64,000 nucleotides of DNA from Zunongwangia sp. HGR-M22 (lineage in GTDB: Bacteria > Bacteroidota > Bacteroidia > Flavobacteriales > Flavobacteriaceae): positions 372,001 to 436,000 of the forward strand of contig NZ_CP115159.1 of assembly GCF_027594425.1 (NCBI RefSeq). Direction: 5' to 3'. A program made the translations under genes and the position numbers. Every line of letters starts with the position of its first letter. The stretch's first letter is position 1. A model generated the notes under the pieces. The model was not told where the DNA came from. It saw only the letters and a program-made list of their open reading frames with translations, and made no database searches. Positions 36,203-45,102 of this stretch are shown piece by piece.

Positions 36203-39200
36203 TTGAGAAACAATTACCTAAGGTTTTTCACATCGATGCGTTTCCCTTCGCTGCTAGTATTGCTGTTGCTTTTAATTACTTCTAATTTATCTGCACAGCA
36301 GGAGGAAGAGGAAGAAACGCAACAGGATACCACACAAGCATTTTCGTTTGGCACTATATCTATGCCCGATCCCAGTGCTATACAATCTAAGTATGAGTAT
36401 GATCCGGCTTTAGATTTATATTTTTACAAAAAGAGCCTGGGACAAACAAATATTGGTTTGCCATTAGTTCTTTCTCCAAAAGAATATCAAGAGCTTGTTA
36501 TTAAAGAAGAAATGCAACAATATTTCAGGCTTAAAAACCAGGCATTATCTGGTAGGAGCGATAATGTTGAAGAGTTGCAACAGGATTTATTACCAGATTT
36601 TTATGTTAATTCAGATTTCTTCCAAAGTATATTCGGTGGGACAAATATTGATATTGCTCCACAAGGTTCAGTAGCGGTAGATCTTGGTGGATTATATACA
36701 AAACAGGATAATCCCGCTTTTTCGCCAAGAAACAGATCTAACTTTACATTCGATTTTGATCAGAGGATTCAGTTGTCGCTTTTGGGGCAGGTAGGTACTC
36801 GATTGGGAATTGTAGCTAATTTTGATACCGAGTCTACCTTCGATTTTCAGAATCAATTAAAACTGGAATACACGCCCAGCGAAGATGATATTGTTCAAAA
36901 GATTGAAGTAGGTAACGTAAATATGCCGCTTAATAATACCCTTATTCAAGGCGCACAAAGCTTGTTTGGTTTTAAAACACAACTTCAATTTGGTAAAACC
37001 AAAATAACAGGTGTTTTTTCAGAGCAGAATTCAGAGAGGCGAACGGTAAACGTAGAAGGTGGTGCAGCAGTAGAGAATTACGAAAAATTTGCTTTAGATT
37101 ATGATGAAAATCGGCACTTTTTCTTAGCGCATTATTTTAGGGATAATTACAATAATTCGGTTAAGAATTATCCATTTGTAAGTAGCGGAATTCAGATTAA
37201 AAGAATTCAAGTTTGGATTACCAATAGAACCAATAATGTACAAAATCTTACCGATACCAGAAATATTGTCGCTATTCAGGATATCGGTGAAAGTCCGGTA
37301 GATGGGAATATAGGTTTAAACGTGGTTCCTTCAGGATTTTTTAATCAACCTGCTGGCGCTTATCCCGATAATGAAAATAACGATTTTAATCCCTTCGGAA
37401 TAAATGGTGGTGCTCAGTCTGTTTTAAATTCGGCCATTCGTGATATTTCAACCGTAGAAAGTGGTTTTGGCAATGTTCAGGTTTCAGAAGGAATAGATTA
37501 CGTGAAGTTGGAAAATGCACGGCAGTTGAATCCTGGTGAGTACACATTAAATCAGGATTTGGGATACATTACTTTAAACCAAAGACTAAATAATGATGAG
37601 GTTTTAGCGGTAGCATTTCAGTATACGGTAAACGGGCAGGTATTTCAGGTTGGGGAATTTGCAAATGATGGAGTAAATGCGACGGGAGACGAGTCACAAC
37701 AACAGCAAGGACAAAACGATGCCAGGATAAGCCAAAATTTAGTGGTGAAAATGCTTAAAAGTACCATCACAAATGTGAACGAGCCTGTTTGGGATTTGAT
37801 GATGAAAAACATTTATAGCCTGGGAGCTTATGATTTGGATCCTTCAGATTTTAGATTAAATATTTTATATACCGATCCTCAGCCCTTAAATTATATTAAA
37901 CAAGCTGAAAATTCTTCAGTTCCGCTGCCAGAGGATGTCGTTGAAACACCACTCTTACGTGTTTTCAATTTAGATAATCTGAATACCAATAATGATCCAA
38001 TAAATGGAGGGGATGGATTTTTTGATTTTGTACCCGGTTTTACAGTAGATGTCCAAAATGGACTGGTAATTTTTACCTCTGTTGAACCGTTTGGTGAATA
38101 TTTATTTGAAAAGTTAGATAATACACCAAATAATAATCAGGAAATTTACTCAGAACCTTCTACCTGGAATGGCAATCAGAATAAGTATGTTTTCAGGTCA
38201 CTTTATCGTACTACTAAAACGCAGGCAGAGCAAGAAGATGCAGATAAAAATAAATTTCAGTTAAAAGGACGTTACAAATCGGCAAATTTTGAAGGTATTC
38301 CAATAGGTTATAATGTTCCTCAAGGTTCGGTTACGGTTACAGCTGGTGGTAGATTACTGCAAGAAGGTGTGGATTATGTAGTGAATTACGATTTGGGAAG
38401 AGTACAGATTTTGGATGAAGCACTTTTAGCTTCAGATACGCCAATTCAGGTAAATACTGAAAGTAATGCATTATTTGGGCAACAATCTAAAAGATTTACC
38501 GGGATAAATGTAGAACATCAGTTTAATGAAGATTTGATCTTTGCAGGTACATTTTTAAATCTTAGAGAACGCCCGTTAACGCAAAAGGCAAACTATAGTT
38601 ACGAGCCCATTAACAATACGATTTTGGGATTCAATTTCAATTATACCAAAGAAGTTCCTTTTCTCACAAGATTGGTGAATAAATTGCCAAATATTGATAC
38701 CGATGTAAAATCGAATGTGTCGGTAAGAGGTGAATTTGCTTACTTACTCCCAGGTGCGCCAGCAGTTAATGATTTTGATGGCAAAGCAACAACATATATA
38801 GATGATTTTGAAGCTGCTCAAACTTCTATAGATATCAGTACACCTCTTAGTTGGGAGCTTTCTAGTGTACCAATTGGTTTTGGTGGAGAGTTGGCAAATG
38901 GCGACTTAAGTGTTGGCGATCGCAGGGCAAAACTTGCCTGGTACTCTATCGATCCAATTTTTTATAGTAGTCAGCGTCCTAGTGGTATTTCAGATGCCGA
39001 TCTTAGTAGTTATGCAACACGTAGGGTAACTGTAGATGAGATTTTTCCTAATACAGATGTAGTCCAGGGGCAGGCTCAGGTTATTTATACCATGGATGTG
39101 GCTTATAATCCACAAGAGCGAGGGCCGTATAACTACAATCCTGCTGCTGCTGGAGGGAACACAATCCCTAACCCAGCAGGTAATTTTGGGGGAATGATGC

Positions 39201-42200
39201 GCGGTATTAATACTACTAATTTTGAACAATCTAATGTAGAATATATTCAGTTTTGGGTGATGGACCCATTTTTATACCAGGACAATCCTGATAATGTAAA
39301 TAACGACGGTACGATTGTATTTAATTTAGGGAATATTAGTGAAGATGTTTTAAAAGATGGTAGGAAACAGTACGAAAATGGATTGCCGGTAGATGGCTCA
39401 GATTTAAATACTATAGAAACTACTTATGGTAGAGTTCCTTCAGATCAATCACTGGTTTATGCTTTCAGTTCGGAAGGAGAAGCTAGAGAAAATCAAGATG
39501 TAGGTTATGATGGTTTGGATGATATTCAGGAAGCTTTAAAATTCCCAGATTTTGGTAATCTTCCCGATCCTTCAGCAGATAATTACGAATATTTTTTAAG
39601 TGTAGATGGTGGCATTAGAGAGCGATATAAAAATTACAATGGTGTAGATGGAAACTCTCCAGACAATTCAGGAGCAAACGATCGCGGGAATACTACTTTG
39701 CCAACTACAGAAGATGTTAATCGTGATAATACTATGAATACGATTGACAGTTATTTTCAATACGAAGTTCCTTTTTTTAACGGAATGAATAGCGAGAATA
39801 ATGAATATATCTCTGATACCAAAGAGCTAAGTGTAACGCTTTTAAATGGCCAAACCCAGCAGGTAAGATGGGTGCAATTTAAAGTGCCAATTTACGAGCC
39901 TACAGATGCTATCGGGGGAATAGCAGATTATCGTTCTATCCGATTTATGAGAATGTTTCTTACTGAATTTGAAAAACCAACTTTACTACGTTTTGGAACG
40001 ATGGAATTGGTGCGTGGAGATTATCGTCGCTACAATGGTAATTTAGATGAAGAAAGTAATTTACCACAAGATTCTAATGTGCTTTTTGAAGTTACCGCAG
40101 TAAATATTGAAGAAAACGAGAACCGGGAGCCAATTCCGTATGTTTTGCCTCCGGGTGTAGTAAGAGAAGAACTGTATCAAAATAACACTAATATTAGACA
40201 AAATGAGCAGTCTCTATCTATGAGTGTTTGCGGATTACAACCTCAGGATGCTCGTGCTGTTTATAAAAATTTCCAGATAGATATGCGTCAGTATAAAAAT
40301 TTGGAAATGTTCTTACATGCCGAGGCTTTACAGGGCCAAACATCGCCATTGGATGGCGAGTTGGTTGCGTTTTTAAGAATAGGAACCGATTTTACTGATA
40401 ATTTTTATCAAATTGAAATTCCGTTATCTATTACTCAGGCCGGTAGTGTGAATCCTACAGAAATTTGGCCAGAATTAAATAGGTTAAATCTTCCGTTAGA
40501 ATTACTGCAACAAGTAAAAACTGCAGTTTTGGGAGATCCGGCTTATAATACTACTCGTCTTAATTTCTTCGATGAGAATTTAGAGCCTCGAAATCCCGAG
40601 GATGCTTACGAAGCCGGAAGGTTAAGAATTGGTGTAAAAGGAAATCCGAGTTTTGGAAATGTAAGGTTAATAATGCTCGGAGTAAAGAACGGTGCAGATC
40701 GTAAAAGTTTGCAGGATATATGTGGGGAAGTTTGGTTTAATGAATTGCGACTTTCAGATTTGGATAACGAAGGTGGATGGGCCGGAGTTTTAAATATCGA
40801 TACGAATTTGGCCGATTTTGCAACATTTTCTGCAACCGGAAGAAAAAGTACTGTTGGTTTTGGAACTTTAGATCAAGGGCCTAATCAGCGAAGCAGGGAA
40901 GATGCAGAGCAATATGATTTTGTAACCAATCTAAATATGGGGCAATTGCTGCCGCAAAATTGGGGACTCAAAATTCCGGTAAACTATAGTAGGGGAGAAG
41001 AGCTGATTACGCCAAAATACGATCAGGAATTTTTAGATATCGAGTTAGATAATAGGCTTGCAGCTATAACTAATCCTGAAGAACGAGATCGCGTTAAAAA
41101 GCAATCGCAAACTTATACTAAGCGTGAGAGTATAAATCTTATAGGTTTAAGAAAAGAACGTACAGGAGAATCTAAACCACAGCCTTACGACGTGGAGAAT
41201 TTTGCTTTTTCGGGTTCTTATAATCAGGTTGATTATCGTGATTTTGAAATTGAAGAATCTTTAGATCAAAATGTAAGAACGGGTGCTACGTATCAATTCA
41301 ATTTTGCGCCTAAAAAAGTAGAGCCTTTCAAAAATATTACGGCTTTAGATAGTAGTGATTATTTCTCTTTGATTAAAGATTTCAATTTAAACCTCCTGCC
41401 TACCAATATAAATGCCAGTGCAAATTATCTTAGACAGTATACACAGCAACAATTTAGATCTTTAGAATTGAGCGATAATGATATTGGAATCCCTACGCTT
41501 TATCAAAGAAATTATTTATTTGATTGGGAATATGGGATTAATTATAATCTAACCGAAGCTTTAAATTTCAGTTTTAATGCATCTAACAACAGGATTGTAA
41601 GAAATTATATCGACGAAGAGGGAAATGCCGATAATACGATTGGAATTTGGGATGACTATTTTAATGTAGGAGAACCTAACTTCCATTATCAAACGCTTCA
41701 ACTTAATTATGAGGTTCCGCTAAATAAAATACCAGTTTTTGAATTTTTAAAGACGTCTTATTCGTATACCGGAGACTTCCAGTGGCAAAGAGGGTCGCGT
41801 ATTTTACAAAATTTGGATGGTGTTCCTGATATTGGTAATTCTGTTCAGAATTCAAATTCGCATCAAATAACTGCAAATATGGATTTGCAAAAACTTTATA
41901 ACTACGTAGGGCTTCGTAAGAAAGATGCTAAAAAAGGAACTTCTATCGCCGAGCGTAGTTTGGGAGTACCTACGCTGCAGCCGCCAGGAGCTAATGAAAA
42001 ACCAGCGCGTTCCAGTAAAAGTGCTTCGGGTAATAAAGCTGTAAATACGCTTATTGATGTTGTAACAGCTGTAAAGCGACTTCAGGTTAATTATCGAAAT
42101 AATCAAGGAACCTTCTTGCCTGGTTATACTCGTAGTATAGGATTTATGGGATCTTTAAAACCTTCCGCAGGATTTACTTTTGGGATGCAGGATGAAATTC

Positions 42201-43384
42201 GCTACGAAGCTGCAAGGAGAGGTTGGTTAACTTTGTATCAAAATTTTAATCAGCAGTTTACAACCATAGAAAATGAAGAATTAAGTGCGCAAGCGTCGGT
42301 AGACCTTTTGCCAGATTTAACTATAGAGCTTACAGGAAAGAAATTGTATTCTGAAACCTTTTCTGAAAATTTTCAGGTAGATCCACAAAGCTTAGAATAT
42401 CAATCTTTAACGCCATACACTTTTGGTAACTTCAATATTTCAACGATTTTAATAAAAACTGCCTTTAAGCAAAGTGACGAGCGGTCTTCAGAAACTTTCC
42501 AGAAATTTAGAGAAAATCGATTGGAAGTTGCAAGAAGACTCGCTGTAGAAAAAGGTTTAGATCCTAATAATGTAGATGAATCGGGATATCCTGTAGGTCT
42601 GGGGAAAACCAATCAGGCAGTATTGTTGCCTGCTTTCATTTCGGCATACTCCGGAACTTCCGCAGAAAATGTAAAGCTTGGTGCTTTTAGAGATGTGCCA
42701 TTACCTAACTGGAATCTTAAGTATACTGGATTAATGCGTTTGGAATGGTTTAAAAGAAGTTTTAGACGATTCTCACTTAGCCATGGTTATAAATCCAATT
42801 ATACCATCAACCAATTTCAAACCAATTTGGATTACGATGAGGAGAATCCTTTTGAGACCAATCAGGCCGGAGATTTTAAAAATAGAACCTTGTTTTCGAA
42901 TATTGTACTTTCAGAATTATTTACACCGCTCCTGCAAGTTGATCTTGAAACAAGTAATAATATCCAGTTTTTAGGAAGGTTAGAAAAAGATCGACAGCTT
43001 TCCTTAAGTTTTGATAATAATATTCTAACAGAGATTACAGGAAATCAATATACCTTAGGAATGGGGTATCGTTTAAAGGATATGAAAATTGTTACAGCAC
43101 TTGGTGGTCGTCGCCGGGTTTTAAGTAGCGATTTAAATTTTAAAGCAGACGTTTCTTATAGAAGAAATAAAACTATTGTACGCTATTTAGATTTATTGAA
43201 TAATCAGGTAATTGCCGGGCAGGACATTTGGTCGATCAATTTTGTGACCGATTATGCGATTACAAAGAATCTAACGGCTTTATTTTATTATGAGCATACA
43301 TTCTCTGAGTATGCAGTTTCGACGGCTTTTCCGCAAACTACAATACGCTCAGGGATAACATTACGATATAATTTCGGAAATTAG
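36203..43384 (+). CDS. sprA: SprA, outer-membrane translocon of the type IX secretion and gliding system
   Basis: A 2393-residue giant outer-membrane barrel through which type IX secretion cargo crosses, also needed for gliding motility. A signal segment rich in Leu ends near NLSAQQ; it is followed by repeated beta-strand-rich SprA segments with motifs such as DFYVNSDFFQSIFGG, QFWVMDPFL, DDFEAAQ and GEVWFNELRLSD, and a C-terminal strand ending in ITLRYNFGN. The first in-frame start is TTG 36203; ATG 36236 starts a cleaner signal peptide and may be the true start. Its length is as expected for flavobacterial SprA. It implies the genome carries the rest of the system elsewhere. Confidence 0.96.
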   Translation: MRNNYLRFFTSMRFPSLLVLLLLLITSNLSAQQEEEEETQQDTTQAFSFGTISMPDPSAIQSKYEYDPALDLYFYKKSLGQTNIGLPLVLSPKEYQELVIKEEMQQYFRLKNQALSGRSDNVEELQQDLLPDFYVNSDFFQSIFGGTNIDIAPQGSVAVDLGGLYTKQDNPAFSPRNRSNFTFDFDQRIQLSLLGQVGTRLGIVANFDTESTFDFQNQLKLEYTPSEDDIVQKIEVGNVNMPLNNTLIQGAQSLFGFKTQLQFGKTKITGVFSEQNSERRTVNVEGGAAVENYEKFALDYDENRHFFLAHYFRDNYNNSVKNYPFVSSGIQIKRIQVWITNRTNNVQNLTDTRNIVAIQDIGESPVDGNIGLNVVPSGFFNQPAGAYPDNENNDFNPFGINGGAQSVLNSAIRDISTVESGFGNVQVSEGIDYVKLENARQLNPGEYTLNQDLGYITLNQRLNNDEVLAVAFQYTVNGQVFQVGEFANDGVNATGDESQQQQGQNDARISQNLVVKMLKSTITNVNEPVWDLMMKNIYSLGAYDLDPSDFRLNILYTDPQPLNYIKQAENSSVPLPEDVVETPLLRVFNLDNLNTNNDPINGGDGFFDFVPGFTVDVQNGLVIFTSVEPFGEYLFEKLDNTPNNNQEIYSEPSTWNGNQNKYVFRSLYRTTKTQAEQEDADKNKFQLKGRYKSANFEGIPIGYNVPQGSVTVTAGGRLLQEGVDYVVNYDLGRVQILDEALLASDTPIQVNTESNALFGQQSKRFTGINVEHQFNEDLIFAGTFLNLRERPLTQKANYSYEPINNTILGFNFNYTKEVPFLTRLVNKLPNIDTDVKSNVSVRGEFAYLLPGAPAVNDFDGKATTYIDDFEAAQTSIDISTPLSWELSSVPIGFGGELANGDLSVGDRRAKLAWYSIDPIFYSSQRPSGISDADLSSYATRRVTVDEIFPNTDVVQGQAQVIYTMDVAYNPQERGPYNYNPAAAGGNTIPNPAGNFGGMMRGINTTNFEQSNVEYIQFWVMDPFLYQDNPDNVNNDGTIVFNLGNISEDVLKDGRKQYENGLPVDGSDLNTIETTYGRVPSDQSLVYAFSSEGEARENQDVGYDGLDDIQEALKFPDFGNLPDPSADNYEYFLSVDGGIRERYKNYNGVDGNSPDNSGANDRGNTTLPTTEDVNRDNTMNTIDSYFQYEVPFFNGMNSENNEYISDTKELSVTLLNGQTQQVRWVQFKVPIYEPTDAIGGIADYRSIRFMRMFLTEFEKPTLLRFGTMELVRGDYRRYNGNLDEESNLPQDSNVLFEVTAVNIEENENREPIPYVLPPGVVREELYQNNTNIRQNEQSLSMSVCGLQPQDARAVYKNFQIDMRQYKNLEMFLHAEALQGQTSPLDGELVAFLRIGTDFTDNFYQIEIPLSITQAGSVNPTEIWPELNRLNLPLELLQQVKTAVLGDPAYNTTRLNFFDENLEPRNPEDAYEAGRLRIGVKGNPSFGNVRLIMLGVKNGADRKSLQDICGEVWFNELRLSDLDNEGGWAGVLNIDTNLADFATFSATGRKSTVGFGTLDQGPNQRSREDAEQYDFVTNLNMGQLLPQNWGLKIPVNYSRGEELITPKYDQEFLDIELDNRLAAITNPEERDRVKKQSQTYTKRESINLIGLRKERTGESKPQPYDVENFAFSGSYNQVDYRDFEIEESLDQNVRTGATYQFNFAPKKVEPFKNITALDSSDYFSLIKDFNLNLLPTNINASANYLRQYTQQQFRSLELSDNDIGIPTLYQRNYLFDWEYGINYNLTEALNFSFNASNNRIVRNYIDEEGNADNTIGIWDDYFNVGEPNFHYQTLQLNYEVPLNKIPVFEFLKTSYSYTGDFQWQRGSRILQNLDGVPDIGNSVQNSNSHQITANMDLQKLYNYVGLRKKDAKKGTSIAERSLGVPTLQPPGANEKPARSSKSASGNKAVNTLIDVVTAVKRLQVNYRNNQGTFLPGYTRSIGFMGSLKPSAGFTFGMQDEIRYEAARRGWLTLYQNFNQQFTTIENEELSAQASVDLLPDLTIELTGKKLYSETFSENFQVDPQSLEYQSLTPYTFGNFNISTILIKTAFKQSDERSSETFQKFRENRLEVARRLAVEKGLDPNNVDESGYPVGLGKTNQAVLLPAFISAYSGTSAENVKLGAFRDVPLPNWNLKYTGLMRLEWFKRSFRRFSLSHGYKSNYTINQFQTNLDYDEENPFETNQAGDFKNRTLFSNIVLSELFTPLLQVDLETSNNIQFLGRLEKDRQLSLSFDNNILTEITGNQYTLGMGYRLKDMKIVTALGGRRRVLSSDLNFKADVSYRRNKTIVRYLDLLNNQVIAGQDIWSINFVTDYAITKNLTALFYYEHTFSEYAVSTAFPQTTIRSGITLRYNFGN

Positions 43385-43395
43385 TGTTTGCCTAT

Positions 43396-43425
43396 TTGAA
43401 CAATTACCCGAAAAAATTAACTTTG
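43396..43425 (+). promoter_or_regulatory. Bacteroidota-type promoter of gcvH
   Basis: TTG (43396-43398) and TAACTTTG (43418-43425) are separated by 19 bases, a full match to the TTG-N17 to 23-TAnnTTTG consensus. The -7 element ends 20 bases before the gcvH ATG. Confidence 0.75.
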
Positions 43426-43445
43426 TCGCTATATAAAACATAACT

Positions 43446-43826
43446 ATGAATATTCCAGAGGATTTAAAGTACACCAGAGACCACGAGTGGGTTAAAATTG
43501 ATGGTGACATTGCAACTGTAGGTATCACAGATTTTGCACAAGGTGAGTTGGGAGATATTGTTTACGTTGAGGTAGAATCTGTAGACGAATCTCTAGACCG
43601 CGAAGACGTATTTGGTACCGTAGAGGCTGTAAAAACAGTTTCAGATCTTTATTTACCACTTACGGGAGAGATTATTGAGTTTAATGATAGTCTGGAAGAT
43701 GAGCCGGAAAAGGTAAATAACAATCCCTATACCGACGGTTGGATGATTAAGATTAAGTTTTCTGAAATTTCTGAACTTGAAGATCTTCTTACTGCCCAAG
43801 AATATAAAGAAATAATCGGTGGCTAA
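43446..43826 (+). CDS. gcvH: Glycine cleavage system H protein
   Basis: A 126-residue lipoyl carrier that shuttles the aminomethyl group between the P and T proteins of glycine cleavage. It has the family opening KYTRDHEWVKIDGD, TVGITDFAQGELGDIVYVE, and the lipoylation site with Lys63 in GTVEAVKTVSD. The C-terminal DGWMIKIKFS segment completes the fold. The other glycine-cleavage genes are not in the window. It overlaps the VanZ-like gene by 8 bp. Confidence 0.97.
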   Translation: MNIPEDLKYTRDHEWVKIDGDIATVGITDFAQGELGDIVYVEVESVDESLDREDVFGTVEAVKTVSDLYLPLTGEIIEFNDSLEDEPEKVNNNPYTDGWMIKIKFSEISELEDLLTAQEYKEIIGG

Positions 43827-44205
43827 AATTGCCTTTTTTTTGGCAGGAGCTTACACGGCAACGCTGCTTTTTTTCTCGTTGTATAAAATTACACCAGAAT
43901 TTGAAGTAGGAGGATTTAGTGTAACCGATAAGATGCTACATGCATCTGCCTATTTAATGTTGTTTGTGTTTTGGAATTTGGCTTTTTTTCTAAAATCTAA
44001 TACAGAAACAGCATATAAGTCGACAGTAGTTAAAATAAGTTTAGCTTGTATTGCTTTTGGTATGTTAATTGAGGTCTTACAAGGGACGCTTACTAGTTAT
44101 AGACAAGCCGACTGGTGGGATGTTGTCGCAAATTCAACCGGTGTTTTAATAGCATCATTTCTTTTTTTAGCTTTTGAGGGACCACTCAAAAAGGTTAAAA
44201 ACTGA
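43819..44205 (+). CDS. VanZ-like membrane protein
   Basis: A 128-residue protein with four probable helices and the VanZ-like pattern: DKMLHASAYLMLF in the second helix region and FGMLIEVLQGTLTSYRQADWWDVVANSTGVLIA in the C-terminal half, where E and D/N residues are conserved. The biochemical role of VanZ-like proteins in Bacteroidota is unclear. It starts with a GTG inside the end of gcvH (8-bp overlap), so its expression is coupled to gcvH. Confidence 0.8.
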   Translation: MAKIAFFLAGAYTATLLFFSLYKITPEFEVGGFSVTDKMLHASAYLMLFVFWNLAFFLKSNTETAYKSTVVKISLACIAFGMLIEVLQGTLTSYRQADWWDVVANSTGVLIASFLFLAFEGPLKKVKN

Positions 44206-44267
44206 TATTTGTTTAATTTTTTGGAAAAAATATTTATTTTAGCAAACCTTATTAATCAATAACCATT

Positions 44268-44990
44268 ATGGAACCTAAGAAAAATCCTAAAGCAGATTTG
44301 TCCAGAAGAAGCGTATTGTTTCTTCAATTAGGTCTAATATTGGTTCTTTTTGTAACCTGGCAGGCTATCGAATGGAAGACTTATGACAAGTCTGATATCG
44401 ACACCGGAATGGTACAGATGGATCAATTAGAAGACGAAGAAATTCCAATTACTCAAATGCAAAACACGCCTCCACCACCACCGCCACCACCACCGGCGCC
44501 AGAGGTAATCGAAGTTGTGGAAGACGAGGAAGAAGTAGAAGAAGATGAAATCGAATCTACAGAAACCAGTCTTGAAGACATCGTAGAGGTAGAGGAAGTG
44601 GTTGAAGCGCCTTCTGAAGAAGAGGTTGCAGATGTTCCTTTCTCTGTAATTGAAGATGTGCCAATTTTCCCAGGATGTGAGAACCTTAAGAACAATGATG
44701 AGCGTAAAGCTTGTATGAGTGAAAAAGTTCAGAAATTTGTAGTTAAAGAGTTCGATACAGATTTAGGGTCAGAGCTTGGATTATCTGGTATTACGCGAGT
44801 AATTGTGCAGTTTAAAATTAATAAACAAGGTAATATTACCGAGGTTAGAGCTCGTGCTCCACACCCTAGATTAGAACAGGAAGCAGCTAGAGTTGTTAAC
44901 AAATTACCTAAAATGCAACCTGGTAAACAAAGAGGTAAGCCAGTAGGTGTGGTTTATTCTTTACCAATTGTTTTCCAAATTCAGGATTAA
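44268..44990 (+). CDS. tonB: TonB-type energy transducer
   Basis: A 240-residue periplasm-spanning protein that couples the inner-membrane ExbBD motor to outer-membrane transporters. It has an N-terminal helix (about 14-34), a proline run at about 68-77, an acidic linker rich in Glu and Val, and a C-terminal TonB domain (about 130-238) that begins VPIFPGCE and ends VVYSLPIVFQIQD. The two cysteines C137 and C149 are unusual for classical TonB but frequent in Bacteroidota homologues. No exbB or exbD lies beside it; a hairpin follows. Confidence 0.88.
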   Translation: MEPKKNPKADLSRRSVLFLQLGLILVLFVTWQAIEWKTYDKSDIDTGMVQMDQLEDEEIPITQMQNTPPPPPPPPPAPEVIEVVEDEEEVEEDEIESTETSLEDIVEVEEVVEAPSEEEVADVPFSVIEDVPIFPGCENLKNNDERKACMSEKVQKFVVKEFDTDLGSELGLSGITRVIVQFKINKQGNITEVRARAPHPRLEQEAARVVNKLPKMQPGKQRGKPVGVVYSLPIVFQIQD

Positions 44991-45015
44991 AAAAATTACT
45001 TTTTATAATATTTTT

Positions 45016-45047
45016 AAGAAATCCCGGTAAATCCGGGATTTCTTTAT
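45016..45047 (+). terminator. Intrinsic terminator after tonB
   Basis: AGAAATCCCGG (45017-45027) pairs perfectly with CCGGGATTTCT (45033-45043), loop TAAAT, followed by a short T-rich run (TTATTT). Confidence 0.8.
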
Positions 45048-45102
45048 TTCAGGATAGCGTTAAATAGCGTATCTTTCGACCCGAAAAATCTTTTATCCTG
45101 GT

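Noticed and set aside
44465-44500. CCA/CCG triplet repeat in tonB as a variable microsatellite
   Set aside because: It encodes the proline run common to TonB proteins; mixed codons argue against a slippage-type tract.
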